Positions 1 through 7,820 of a stretch of DNA of 26,306 nt are shown here, piece by piece. This DNA is from an uncultured Eubacterium sp. (GTDB lineage Bacteria; Bacillota; Clostridia; Oscillospirales; Acutalibacteraceae), in NCBI GenBank assembly GCA_934512155.1, contig CAKSWS010000022.1:1-26306 (forward strand), written 5' to 3'. How positions within the stretch are numbered: position 1 is the first letter of the stretch; the number at the start of each line of letters is the position of its first letter. The translations under genes were made by a program, and so were the position numbers. Below the pieces are notes generated by a model. The model searched no databases and was not told the DNA's origin. It saw only the letters and a program-made list of their open reading frames with translations.

Positions 1-10
1 GAATTAATGT

Positions 11-75
11 GGGCGTTTATGGCATTATGTACAAATTTTTATGCATAATTCTGTTAAACGCCCTTTTTGTTTTTG
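11..75 (+). terminator. Intrinsic terminator of an upstream unit
   Basis: A perfect 9-bp stem (GGGCGTTTA at 11-19 with TAAACGCCC at 55-63) is followed at once by a T-rich run (64-75). A second inner stem, ATTATG at 24-29 with CATAAT at 44-49, extends the hairpin. The T-run lies on the + strand side only, so it should end transcription entering from the left. Its gene lies outside the window. Confidence 0.8.
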
Positions 76-77
76 TA

Positions 78-106
78 TTTACATTGCTAATTTACTTTGT
101 TATAAT
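78..106 (+). promoter_or_regulatory. Sigma-A-type promoter of the secreted repeat protein gene
   Basis: The -35 box TTTACA (78-83) and the -10 box TATAAT (101-106) are separated by exactly 17 bases. Transcription would start near 113, leaving a leader of about 24 bases that holds a GGGAG ribosome binding site (125-129) before the ATG at 137. The promoter directly abuts the preceding terminator. Confidence 0.75.
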
Positions 107-136
107 TATTATATAGCAAAATTTGGGAGTAAAATT

Positions 137-2467
137 ATGAAAAAGAAAGTTTTGGCTGTTTTCTTATCACTTTTAATTTGCATTGGGGCATTTGCAGGCC
201 TTGGTTCAAATGCTGTTTTTGCGGCTTCGTCTACATCAGGCAGTTGCGGCACAGGTGTAACATACAGCTACAATAAAGACACAAAGGTTTTAACAATCAG
301 CGGTTCAGGCAGTATTAAGGATTACGGTCAAACAACTCTTAACCGTGTTCCTTGGTATGATTTTAAACCCGAATGCGTTAAAGTTGTTATTAATGAGGGT
401 ATAACCGGCATAGGCGACAGGGCGTTTTACAATATGTCTGTTTTAACAAGTGTTACATTGCCGTCAACGCTTAAAACGATAAGTGATTATTCATTTGCCG
501 AATGTCCTTTATTGAATAATGTTACATTACCGTCAAACCTTCAAACAATTCGTTCTTATGCGTTTCAAAAATGTACATCTCTTACTAAAATTGTTATTCC
601 CGACAGTGTAAAAAGCTTTGGTAAAACAAGAATCGGTTCTGTTGAAACGGGTTATGTTTTTGCAGATTGCACAAATCTTAAATCTGTTACATTCGGCACA
701 GGCTTAACTTCAACGGGCAACAGCTGTTTCAGAGACAGTGGTGTTTCAACAGTTACCTTATCCGATTCCATAACAGAAATATCAACATATTCGTTCTTTA
801 ATTGTAAAATTCAAACAATAGAATTGCCTCAAAGTGTTGTAAAAATCGGAACCAGGTCATTTGCCAATAATGGCTTAATTTCAAAGGTTACGGTTAATAA
901 CAGCGAATGCACTTTTGAAGGTTTGATAAATGAAGACCCGTTCAACGGCAGTCAGCAAAGTTTGGTGTTTCACGGTCATTCCCGGTCAACTACTCAAACA
1001 TACGCAAATGAGCATAATTACGGATTTGTGTCATTAGACCCATGCGCTCATGATAATCTCAGCGAAGTAATAACATTAGAGCCTACCTGTACTGAAAAAG
1101 GCTCTAAAAATATTGTATGTGATGATTGCGGCGCAGTAGTAAGAACAGAAGAAATTGACGCTTTAGGTCATGATTTTAAAACCTTTAATACTGCTGATAT
1201 GACAGAGGCGGACGGTCATATTTATGAATATCAGGAATGCAGCAGATGCGGACAGGAAAATTGTATTTATACTCACAATGAGTGGGTAGAAGGCAATTAC
1301 GACGAAACATACACGGGAAAATGCACTACTGTTTTGCGTGTAACAAAAACCTGCAAAATATGCGGAAAAACAGACAGCCAGTTTGCTACAGGTCATAAAA
1401 TGGGTAAGGTTACTTCCGAAGTGCCGGCAACTTGCACAGAAGCCGGAAGTCAAACCGGAACATGTTCAAGATGCGGCGAAACCTTTACCCAGGAGATTGC
1501 TGCTTTGGGTCATAAAAATGTTGTAACCCAATCTTATGATACCGATGACGGACATACTTACACCTATTACAAATGCTCTGTTTGTAACGAGGAATCAACT
1601 GTTTGCACTCATAATGAATGGGTAGAAGGTTATTACACGGAATTTGAAATTTCACCTGTTTCCTGCACTGCAAACGGAACGGTTGAAAGAACATGTACTG
1701 TTTGTAAGAAAGTGGAAGACGAAACAATTTTAATGACCGGTCATGATTATGATGATGGTGTTGTAACAAAAGAACCGGATTGCACAAACACAGGTACAAA
1801 AACACGTACTTGCAAAAATTGCGGTAATACTTTGAGTGTTCCTATTGCAAAATTAGGCCATAATTATGAGGATTCTGAAGTTTTGAAAGAGCCAACATGC
1901 TTAAGTGAGGGAACCGGAACAAGAATATGTACACGATGTGGGGATAAGGTTTCTTACACAATTGACGCATTGGGGCATGATATTTCAAATGCACAGGATT
2001 ATAAGTACATAAAAGAACCTACTTGTATTGATAATGGTACAGCCTCGGGTACTTGCGCTAATTGCGGCGAGGTTGTTGAGGAAACCGTAAGTGCTTTGGG
2101 TCATGATTTGGATATGGAAAATCAAACGGTTGAAACTGTGCCTACCTGCACGGAAAGCGGCAAGGCTTCGGTTGTTTGTAAGCGTTGCGACTCAAACGAA
2201 ACTGTTGTTTTGGATGCATTGGGTCATAACTACACATTTACAAAAAAGAGCGACAGCGGCGAAACATTTATTTACAACTGCACAAGATGCGGCGGTGAAA
2301 CAATATATCTTCAAAGAGTTCTTGCACCTTCGTTTAAGTCGAACATTAATAAAAATGTTGCTGATTTAGACAATGGTTATAGGCTTGATATTAATAAAGA
2401 CGGCATTATCAATATGCGTGATTATTCGCTGATTAACGGATATACTCAAATTAAAAACGAGAATTAA
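137..2467 (+). CDS. Secreted BspA-like LRR protein with CxxC repeats and dockerin-like C-terminus
   Basis: Predicted secreted protein of 776 residues. The start at 137 is preferred because GGGAG precedes it at the right distance, the product then begins with a signal peptide (MKKK, then a hydrophobic core, cleavage near VFAA), and the in-frame ATG at 41 lies inside the upstream terminator. Residues ~35-300 are BspA-type leucine-rich repeats (LRR_5), with units such as ITGIGDRAFYN and LKTISDYSFAECPLL. Residues ~303-720 hold eleven CxxC motifs at a period of about 39 residues, most within a unit of the form PTC-x-GS-x-C-x-x-CG-x-ALGH. Residues ~735-776 contain one calcium-loop segment, DINKDGIINMRD, resembling a single half of a type I dockerin. 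It stands alone between its own promoter and terminator. A surface adhesion or binding role is inferred from the family; the ligand and the role of the cysteines are unknown. Confidence 0.85.
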   Translation: MKKKVLAVFLSLLICIGAFAGLGSNAVFAASSTSGSCGTGVTYSYNKDTKVLTISGSGSIKDYGQTTLNRVPWYDFKPECVKVVINEGITGIGDRAFYNMSVLTSVTLPSTLKTISDYSFAECPLLNNVTLPSNLQTIRSYAFQKCTSLTKIVIPDSVKSFGKTRIGSVETGYVFADCTNLKSVTFGTGLTSTGNSCFRDSGVSTVTLSDSITEISTYSFFNCKIQTIELPQSVVKIGTRSFANNGLISKVTVNNSECTFEGLINEDPFNGSQQSLVFHGHSRSTTQTYANEHNYGFVSLDPCAHDNLSEVITLEPTCTEKGSKNIVCDDCGAVVRTEEIDALGHDFKTFNTADMTEADGHIYEYQECSRCGQENCIYTHNEWVEGNYDETYTGKCTTVLRVTKTCKICGKTDSQFATGHKMGKVTSEVPATCTEAGSQTGTCSRCGETFTQEIAALGHKNVVTQSYDTDDGHTYTYYKCSVCNEESTVCTHNEWVEGYYTEFEISPVSCTANGTVERTCTVCKKVEDETILMTGHDYDDGVVTKEPDCTNTGTKTRTCKNCGNTLSVPIAKLGHNYEDSEVLKEPTCLSEGTGTRICTRCGDKVSYTIDALGHDISNAQDYKYIKEPTCIDNGTASGTCANCGEVVEETVSALGHDLDMENQTVETVPTCTESGKASVVCKRCDSNETVVLDALGHNYTFTKKSDSGETFIYNCTRCGGETIYLQRVLAPSFKSNINKNVADLDNGYRLDINKDGIINMRDYSLINGYTQIKNEN
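1043..2300 (+). repeat. Tandem ~39-residue CxxC/ALGH protein repeats
   Basis: Degenerate coding repeat inside the secreted protein. CxxC motifs begin at residues 328, 368, 406, 443, 480, 520, 559, 598, 640, 681 and 715. Most units carry an extra Cys about 12 residues before the CxxC and a GH pair at the end. A longer, two-unit pattern with DGHxYxY and CTHNEWVEG occurs twice (residues ~360-405 and ~470-520), suggesting that a two-unit block was duplicated. The DNA has diverged, so these are old protein repeats rather than recent DNA duplications. Confidence 0.8.
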
Positions 2468-2478
2468 ATAAAATATTG

Positions 2479-2533
2479 GGCATACGGCATAAAGGTTTTA
2501 ATTATTCTTTAGGCGGTGTGCCTTTATTTTTTA
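2479..2533 (+). terminator. Probable intrinsic terminator after the LRR protein gene
   Basis: GGCATAC (2479-2485) pairs with GTGTGCC (2516-2522) with one G-U pair. An inner stem forms from TAAAG (2490-2494) and CTTTA (2507-2511). The run TTTATTTTTTA (2523-2533) follows the outer stem directly. An alternative pairing of ATAAAGG with CCTTTAT uses the same bases. Confidence 0.6.
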
Positions 2534-2591
2534 TCGGTATCTTTAACAAATATCGGCTGTTAAATTTAGGGAGTTTTTTCATCTTAAACTA

Positions 2592-2620
2592 TTTACTTTA
2601 AACTTAATTTATATTATTAT
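2592..2620 (+). promoter_or_regulatory. Probable promoter of the pyrH-polC operon
   Basis: TTTACT (2592-2597), a 17-base spacer and TATTAT (2615-2620) form a plausible sigma-A promoter just before pyrH. A second reading, TTAAAC (2598-2603) with TATAAT (2622-2627) and an 18-base spacer, is also possible because the region is very AT-rich. A 7-bp inverted repeat, TTTAACA/TGTTAAA (2542-2564), lies just upstream. Confidence 0.5.
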
Positions 2621-2648
2621 ATATAATATAAAAAAACGGAGGTCTGAT

Positions 2649-3362
2649 ATGAGCACTCAATATAAACGCATTTTGTTAAAATTAAGCGGAGAGGTTCTTG
2701 CCGGTTCAAAGGGAACAGGCATTGATAATGAAACAGTTGTAAAAATTTGTAAATCAGTAAAAAAAGTTGCCGATTTAGGCGTTCAGGTTGGCATTGTAGT
2801 CGGCGGCGGAAATTTTTGGCGTGGCAGAACAAGCGAGGGTATGGACCGTGCAAGGGCAGACCATATCGGCATGCTTGCAACGGCAATGAATTCACTTGCA
2901 CTTTGTGATGCACTTGAGCAGCTTGGTGCAGATGTAAGAGTTCAAACAGCTATTGAAATGAGGCAGATTGCAGAACCATACATCAGAAATAAAGCAATTC
3001 GTCATTTTGAAAAAGGCAGAATTGTTATTTTTGGTTGTGGTACAGGTTCACCTTTCTTTTCAACAGATACTGCTGCCGCTCTTCGCAGTGTTGAAATTAA
3101 TGCAGATGCTTTGCTTAAAGCAACTAATGTTGACGGCGTTTATGATAAAGACCCGAATAAATATGACGATGCGGTTAAGTTTGATACCGTTTCATTTAAA
3201 GAAGTTATTAACAGTGATTTAAAAGTTATGGATTCAACCGCATTTTCACTTTGCAAAGATAACGATATGTCAATCGTTGTGTTTAATCTTGAGGAAGACC
3301 CTGAAAATGTCGTTAAAGCCGTTATGGGCGAACCTATCGGTACAGTTGTAAGTAATAATTAA
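2649..3362 (+). CDS. pyrH: UMP kinase (PyrH)
   Basis: Cytosolic uridylate kinase that phosphorylates UMP to UDP with ATP, the entry step to UTP and CTP. The product has 237 residues, the usual length, and an amino acid kinase fold. Visible family motifs are [10 protein letters not shown] at the N-terminus, the glycine-rich [12 protein letters not shown], the [15 protein letters not shown] segment, [16 protein letters not shown] and the nucleotide-binding [22 protein letters not shown] at 2638-2642 fixes the ATG at 2649. It opens the housekeeping operon and is 14 bases from frr, the usual neighbour. The customary rpsB-tsf genes upstream are absent here. Confidence 0.97.
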   Translation: MSTQYKRILLKLSGEVLAGSKGTGIDNETVVKICKSVKKVADLGVQVGIVVGGGNFWRGRTSEGMDRARADHIGMLATAMNSLALCDALEQLGADVRVQTAIEMRQIAEPYIRNKAIRHFEKGRIVIFGCGTGSPFFSTDTAAALRSVEINADALLKATNVDGVYDKDPNKYDDAVKFDTVSFKEVINSDLKVMDSTAFSLCKDNDMSIVVFNLEEDPENVVKAVMGEPIGTVVSNN

Positions 3363-3376
3363 CGGAGGTTTTGGTA

Positions 3377-3931
3377 ATGGAAACTGTATTTAATAAAACA
3401 AAAGAAAAAATGGAAAAATGCCTTGATTCTTTAAACAGGGATTATAAGGCTGTTCGTGCAGGTCGTGCAAACCCTGCTATTTTAGACAGAATAACGGTTG
3501 ATTATTACGGTGCACCTACTCCGTTAAATCAAATGGCTGCAATCAGCGTTCCGGAACCGAGAATGCTTATGATTCAACCTTGGGATGCAAGTACACTTAA
3601 AGAAATTGAAAAGGCAATTAATACGGCTGAAATCGGAATTAATCCAAGTAATGACGGTAAAGTTATTCGCCTTGCTTTTCCTGCATTAACTGAAGAACGC
3701 AGAAAGGAACTTGTTAAAGATATCTCCAAGCGTGCCGAAGAGGGTAAGGTTGCAGTTCGTAACGTTCGTCGTGACGCTATGGACGATATTAAAAAGCTTA
3801 AAAAAGATAACCAGATTACAGAGGATGACCAAAAAGACGGAGAGAAAAAACTTCAAGATATAACAGACAGTTATATTAAACAAATTGAAGAAATGGAAAA
3901 AGTAAAAGAGCAGGAAGTTCTTTCAATTTAA
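3377..3931 (+). CDS. frr: Ribosome recycling factor (Frr)
   Basis: Releases the post-termination ribosome from mRNA together with EF-G. The product has 184 residues against about 185 for the family, with the characteristic long helices and the central beta domain. Motifs seen are YKAVRAGRANPAILD near residue 25-40, VDYYGAPTPLNQMA, and ERRKELVKDISKRAEEGKVA followed by VRNVRRDA. GGAGG at 3364-3368 lies 8 bases before the ATG at 3377; a TTG at 3371 in the same frame is only 2 bases from it and is not preferred. It follows pyrH closely and is separated from uppS by a 63-base gap containing a strong hairpin. Confidence 0.97.
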   Translation: METVFNKTKEKMEKCLDSLNRDYKAVRAGRANPAILDRITVDYYGAPTPLNQMAAISVPEPRMLMIQPWDASTLKEIEKAINTAEIGINPSNDGKVIRLAFPALTEERRKELVKDISKRAEEGKVAVRNVRRDAMDDIKKLKKDNQITEDDQKDGEKKLQDITDSYIKQIEEMEKVKEQEVLSI

Positions 3932-3946
3932 TTTTTCTAAAATAAA

Positions 3947-3966
3947 GGCGGGGGATTTCCTCCGCC
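3947..3966 (+). other. Strong GC-rich hairpin between frr and uppS
   Basis: GGCGGGGG (3947-3954) pairs with CCTCCGCC (3959-3966) around a 4-base loop, with one G-U pair. It is followed by GTTCTGTCATTTT rather than a clean T-run, so it is a poor intrinsic terminator. It could be a partial terminator, an mRNA-processing element or a 3'-end stabiliser for the pyrH-frr message. Confidence 0.6.
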
Positions 3967-3994
3967 GTTCTGTCATTTTAAAGGAGCAATAAAA

Positions 3995-4711
3995 ATGGCT
4001 ATTTTTAATAAAAAAGAACAGGTAAAAACAGAATTTTCCGTTCTTCCGAAGCATTTGGGTATAATTATGGACGGTAACGGCAGGTGGGCAAAAAAGCGTG
4101 GCTTGCCAAGAACTGCAGGTCATAAAGTCGGTGCCGATGTTTTTAAAAAGATTTCAAAAGAATGCGGCAGACTCGGTATTGAGGAAGTAACGTTTTATGC
4201 TTTTTCCACCGAAAATTGGAAGCGCCCCAAAGAAGAGGTTGACGCTTTAATGAAACTTTTTCATGATTATTTAATTGAAGCAAAGGAAGACTTGGAAGAA
4301 AGCGGAAATATGCGTATTCATTTTGTAGGCGAGCGTGATGGTATCACTCCAGACCTTTTAAAACTAATGGATGACGCTGTTGAAACCACTGATTCCAGAA
4401 CCGGCACAATAGTTAATCTTGCCGTTAATTATGGTGGCAGGCAGGAAATTGTTTCAGCTGTAAATAAGCTTATTGCTTCAGGTAAAACATCAATTACGGA
4501 AGAGGATATAAGCAATAATGTTTACACTGCACCTGATTGTGATTTGATAATTCGCCCAAGCGGTGAAGAAAGACTTTCAAATTTCCTTTTGTGGCAGGCA
4601 GCATACAGTGAATTTTGGTACAGCGATGTTTTGTGGCCGGATTTTACAGAAAAAGATTTACACAGCGCACTTGATGAATTTGAAAAACGAAATCGCAGAT
4701 TCGGAGGATAA
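3995..4711 (+). CDS. uppS: Undecaprenyl diphosphate synthase (UppS)
   Basis: cis-Prenyltransferase that extends farnesyl diphosphate with isopentenyl diphosphate to C55 undecaprenyl diphosphate, the lipid carrier for cell-wall precursors. The product has 238 residues, normal for the family. It shows the catalytic and diphosphate-binding IIMDGNGRWAKKRG near the N-terminus, FYAFSTENWKRP, NLAVNYGGRQEIV and the C-terminal DLIIRPSGEERLSNFLLWQ with SEFWYSDVLWPDF. AAGGAG at 3981-3986 sits 8 bases before the ATG. It lies next to cdsA and upstream of dxr and ispG, whose MEP pathway supplies its isoprenoid substrates. Confidence 0.97.
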   Translation: MAIFNKKEQVKTEFSVLPKHLGIIMDGNGRWAKKRGLPRTAGHKVGADVFKKISKECGRLGIEEVTFYAFSTENWKRPKEEVDALMKLFHDYLIEAKEDLEESGNMRIHFVGERDGITPDLLKLMDDAVETTDSRTGTIVNLAVNYGGRQEIVSAVNKLIASGKTSITEEDISNNVYTAPDCDLIIRPSGEERLSNFLLWQAAYSEFWYSDVLWPDFTEKDLHSALDEFEKRNRRFGG

Positions 4712-4714
4712 AAA

Positions 4715-5584
4715 ATGAAACAAAGAGTTATTACGGCGGCAGTATTACTTGGATTACTTGCCATTGTTGTTTGGCAAATAAATACACCTTTATTTGTTGT
4801 TGTTATTGCATTTCTTTCGGCTGTTGCCACAAATGAAATTATGAAATGTGCAAAAGTAAAAAATAAATTTCTTTTAATTGTAGGCACTGCTTTTTCGGCT
4901 TGCGTTCCTTTCTTTGCAAGCGGCAAGGTTTTGCTTCCTATTGTCAGCGAAAGTACTTGGTCCGGTGTAGTCGGTGCTGTTCCCGGTGTTGTTTACATAA
5001 TTGCGGTTGTGCTTGCATTTTTGCTTGCTATGTTAAAAGGTTATTCTCACACAAGTTTTGAGGATGTGGCAATTTCTACTTTTGCTTCTGTTCTCGTTCC
5101 TTATGGATTTTCTGTGTTTATTCGTCTTCGTGATATGTTTGCGGATAATGAGCAATTCGGTATCTATTTAATTTTCTTTGGACTTATTTGTGCTTTGGGA
5201 ACAGACAGCGGTGCTCAACTTGGCGGAATGGCGTTTGGCAAACATAAAATGAGTCCTAACATCAGCCCAAAGAAAACGGTGGAGGGTGCTGTATGCGGCT
5301 TGATTTTTGCACTTGTATTAAATGTTGTGGCTATGGTGCTTTATAATAAGCTTGCCGCTGTTGCTTTAACAAAAATGCAAACAATCGTTCTTGCGTGCGT
5401 AAGTATTCCTGTTTCGTTTATGGGTATGATGGGCGATTTAAGTGCGTCTGTTCTTAAAAGAAATTTCGGTGTTAAAGATTTCGGAAAAATCTTCCCTGGA
5501 CACGGCGGAGTAATGGACAGATTTGATTCATCTTTATTTACAATTCCGCTTACATATGCAGTTGCATTAATTGCTTTTTGTTGA
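4715..5584 (+). CDS. cdsA: Phosphatidate cytidylyltransferase (CdsA)
   Basis: Integral membrane enzyme that makes CDP-diacylglycerol from phosphatidic acid and CTP, the precursor of anionic phospholipids. The 289-residue product has several hydrophobic segments, beginning with VITAAVLLGLLAIVVW. The family signature is complete near the C-terminus: SVLKRNFGVKDFGKIFPGHG followed by GVMDRFD. GTDSGAQLGGMAFGKHKMSP and ISPKKTVEG are also typical. GGAGG (4703-4707) is 7 bases before the ATG. The end of cdsA carries the ribosome binding site of dxr (GAGGTG, overlapping the stop codon), which suggests coupled translation. Confidence 0.96.
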   Translation: MKQRVITAAVLLGLLAIVVWQINTPLFVVVIAFLSAVATNEIMKCAKVKNKFLLIVGTAFSACVPFFASGKVLLPIVSESTWSGVVGAVPGVVYIIAVVLAFLLAMLKGYSHTSFEDVAISTFASVLVPYGFSVFIRLRDMFADNEQFGIYLIFFGLICALGTDSGAQLGGMAFGKHKMSPNISPKKTVEGAVCGLIFALVLNVVAMVLYNKLAAVALTKMQTIVLACVSIPVSFMGMMGDLSASVLKRNFGVKDFGKIFPGHGGVMDRFDSSLFTIPLTYAVALIAFC

Positions 5585-5594
5585 GGTGTTTGAT

Positions 5595-6743
5595 ATGAAA
5601 AAAATATCAATTTTAGGTTCAACCGGTTCAATAGGAGTTCAGTCTCTTGATGTTTGCAGAATGCACGGTTACGACGTTAAATGCTTAACGGCAAATACAA
5701 ATGTTAATAAAATAGAACAGCAGGTCAGAGAATTTCATCCCGAACTTGTTTGCATGATGAATGAGAATGCGGCTTTCGATTTGAAAACTAAAATTGCCGA
5801 CACAAATACAAAAGTTGTTTGCGGTATGGACGGCCTTATTGAATGTGCCACATACGACGGTGCAGATATCACTCTTAATTCTGTTGTGGGAATGATTGGA
5901 CTTCAGCCTACATTAGAGGCAATTAAGGCTAAAAAAACAATTGCACTTGCTAACAAGGAAACACTTGTTGCAGGCGGTCATCTTGTAACAAATGCAGCAA
6001 AGGAAAACGGTGTTTCGATTTTGCCTGTAGACAGTGAACATTCAGCTATTTTTCAGGCAATGCAGGGCAGTCCGAGAAAAGAAGCTGTGAAAAAAATAAT
6101 ACTAACTGCATCAGGCGGACCGTTCTTTGGTAAAACTTTGTCAGAACTTGAAAATGTTACTCCGGCAGACGCTTTAAAACATCCAAACTGGGATATGGGC
6201 GCAAAAATAACCATAGATTCTGCCACGATGATGAATAAAGGTTTGGAATTTATTGAAGCAAAATGGCTTTTTGATATGCCTAATGAAAATATTGAAATTG
6301 TTGTTCACAGGGAATCGGTTGTTCATTCCGCTATAGTTTATCAGGATAATTCAGTTATTGCACAACTTGGCGTTCCTGATATGAGAATACCTATTCAGTA
6401 TGCTCTTACTTATCCTGAGCGTGAGCCAAGCCCCGTGGCTCCTTTATCTCTTGCCGAGTATGGCAAATTAACATTTTTTGAACCGGATTATGATACTTTT
6501 AAATGTATTAATGTTTGTAAAAATGCCATTGCAAAGGGCGGTTTGCATCCTGCTGCAGCTAACGGTGCAAATGAAGAAAGCGTAAAACTTTTTCTTCAGG
6601 GTAAAATTAAATTTACAGACATTGCATATCTTAATGAAGAAGCTATGCTTAAAGCGGCAGATGTTAAAGATTTTACATTGGCAGATGTGCTTGAAGCAGA
6701 TAAACAGGCAAGAGAGTTCGTAAGAAATACCGTTAATGCTTGA
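5595..6743 (+). CDS. dxr: 1-deoxy-D-xylulose 5-phosphate reductoisomerase (Dxr)
   Basis: Second enzyme of the MEP isoprenoid pathway; it converts DXP to 2-C-methyl-D-erythritol 4-phosphate using NADPH. The ATG at 5595 is chosen because GAGGTG (5583-5588) lies 6 bases upstream and the product then starts MKKISILGSTGSIG, the standard N-terminal NADPH-binding site; a longer frame reaches into cdsA. The length is 382 residues. Other motifs are ALANKETLVAGG, PVDSEHSAIFQAMQG (metal and substrate binding), TASGGPF and HPNWDMGAKITIDSATMMNK followed by GLEFIEA. It works with ispG two genes downstream, and the products feed uppS. Confidence 0.97.
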   Translation: MKKISILGSTGSIGVQSLDVCRMHGYDVKCLTANTNVNKIEQQVREFHPELVCMMNENAAFDLKTKIADTNTKVVCGMDGLIECATYDGADITLNSVVGMIGLQPTLEAIKAKKTIALANKETLVAGGHLVTNAAKENGVSILPVDSEHSAIFQAMQGSPRKEAVKKIILTASGGPFFGKTLSELENVTPADALKHPNWDMGAKITIDSATMMNKGLEFIEAKWLFDMPNENIEIVVHRESVVHSAIVYQDNSVIAQLGVPDMRIPIQYALTYPEREPSPVAPLSLAEYGKLTFFEPDYDTFKCINVCKNAIAKGGLHPAAANGANEESVKLFLQGKIKFTDIAYLNEEAMLKAADVKDFTLADVLEADKQAREFVRNTVNA

Positions 6744-6767
6744 ATATAATCTTTAGGAGTGGTGAAT

Positions 6768-7802
6768 TTGGCTTCTGTTTGGAGTTCGGTTTATCCTGTT
6801 TTAATTGCAATTTTATTTTTTGAATTAATAATAATTATTCACGAGGGCGGGCATTTTGTTGCCGCCAAGTTAATGAAAATTCGTGTTAATGAATTTGCAA
6901 TAGGTATGGGACCTAAAATAATTTCTTTTAAGAAAAAAGAAACCCAATATTCTTGGCGCCTTTTTCCAATAGGCGGTTATTGTGCCATGGAGGGTGAAAG
7001 CGAGGAATCTGACGCAGAAGGTTCTTTTTCTAAAAAAAGTGTGTGGGCAAGACTTTTTGTTGTGGTTGCCGGTGCGTTAATGAATTTAATTTTAGGCTTC
7101 ATAATAATTTTTGGCTTAATTTGCAGTCAGTCAAGTATAGGCACAACCACGGTTGCAAAGTTTGATGAAAATGCAGTCAGCTCCTCATATGGTTTGCAGG
7201 CAGGCGATAAAATTAAAAGTATAGACGGTATGAAAGTTTATACAACAACAGATGTTCAAACAGGCTTATCACGTTCTAAAGACGGCAGTGTGGATATGAC
7301 GGTTCAAAGAAACGGGAAAACAGTTAATCTTTCCGTTACTTTTGATACTGAGGATTATGAGGGAAAACAGTATATTGTTATGGATTTTTGGCTTTTAGGC
7401 AAAGAAAAAACACCATTAAATGTTATTTCCAATGCAGGAAATGTTTTTGTTTCTTATGCAAGAATGGTTTTCCTTTCTGTTTATGACCTTATATCCGGAA
7501 CATACGGCGTTTCGGATTTAAGCGGCCCTGTGGGTGCTGTTTCGGTTGTATCAAGCGCAGTTAAAACAAATTTATATTCTGCGTTTAAAATGATGGCGTT
7601 GCTTACGGTAAATATCGGTTTATTTAATTTATTCCCAATTCCCGCTTTAGACGGCTGGAGGCTGTTTTTATTGTTGGCAGAGGGAATTACAAAGAAAAAA
7701 TTACCGGAAAAATGGGAATACGGAATTAATGCGGCAGGTCTTGTTTTGTTGCTTGCCTTAATGGTATTTGTAACTTTTTCCGACATAACAAAGTTATTTT
7801 GA
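6768..7802 (+). CDS. rseP: RseP/RasP-type intramembrane zinc metalloprotease
   Basis: Site-2 protease family (M50) that cleaves transmembrane substrates such as anti-sigma factors within the membrane. The TTG at 6768 is the likely start, 8 bases after AGGAG (6755-6759); two GTG codons at 6759 and 6762 are too close to it. The product would be 344 residues. The first membrane helix ends in the zinc motif HEGGH at residues 25-29. A PDZ domain lies near residues 120-200 (SYGLQAGDKIKSIDG), and the third zinc ligand is in NLFPIPALDGWRL near residue 290, followed by a last hydrophobic helix. It sits between dxr and ispG, the conserved order in Firmicutes. Its substrate here is unknown. Confidence 0.93.
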   Translation: MASVWSSVYPVLIAILFFELIIIIHEGGHFVAAKLMKIRVNEFAIGMGPKIISFKKKETQYSWRLFPIGGYCAMEGESEESDAEGSFSKKSVWARLFVVVAGALMNLILGFIIIFGLICSQSSIGTTTVAKFDENAVSSSYGLQAGDKIKSIDGMKVYTTTDVQTGLSRSKDGSVDMTVQRNGKTVNLSVTFDTEDYEGKQYIVMDFWLLGKEKTPLNVISNAGNVFVSYARMVFLSVYDLISGTYGVSDLSGPVGAVSVVSSAVKTNLYSAFKMMALLTVNIGLFNLFPIPALDGWRLFLLLAEGITKKKLPEKWEYGINAAGLVLLLALMVFVTFSDITKLF

Positions 7803-7820
7803 TTTTTGCAGGTGGTAAAA

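Noticed and set aside
41..136. Upstream ATG at 41 as the start of the LRR protein
   Set aside because: It lies inside the upstream terminator hairpin and before the predicted promoter, has no ribosome binding site, and would hide the signal peptide behind 32 extra residues.
1163..1805. Minus-strand open frames opposite the CxxC repeat region
   Set aside because: They are opposite a convincing gene, have no ribosome binding site and show no recognisable domain; their Cys/His bias mirrors the repeats on the other strand.
1043..2300. CRISPR-like or recent DNA tandem repeat
   Set aside because: The periodicity is at the protein level (Cys, Gly, His positions); the DNA copies are diverged and there are no spacers.
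3371..3376. TTG at 3371 as the frr start
   Set aside because: It is only 2 bases from the GGAGG; the ATG at 3377 has ideal spacing and gives the family length.
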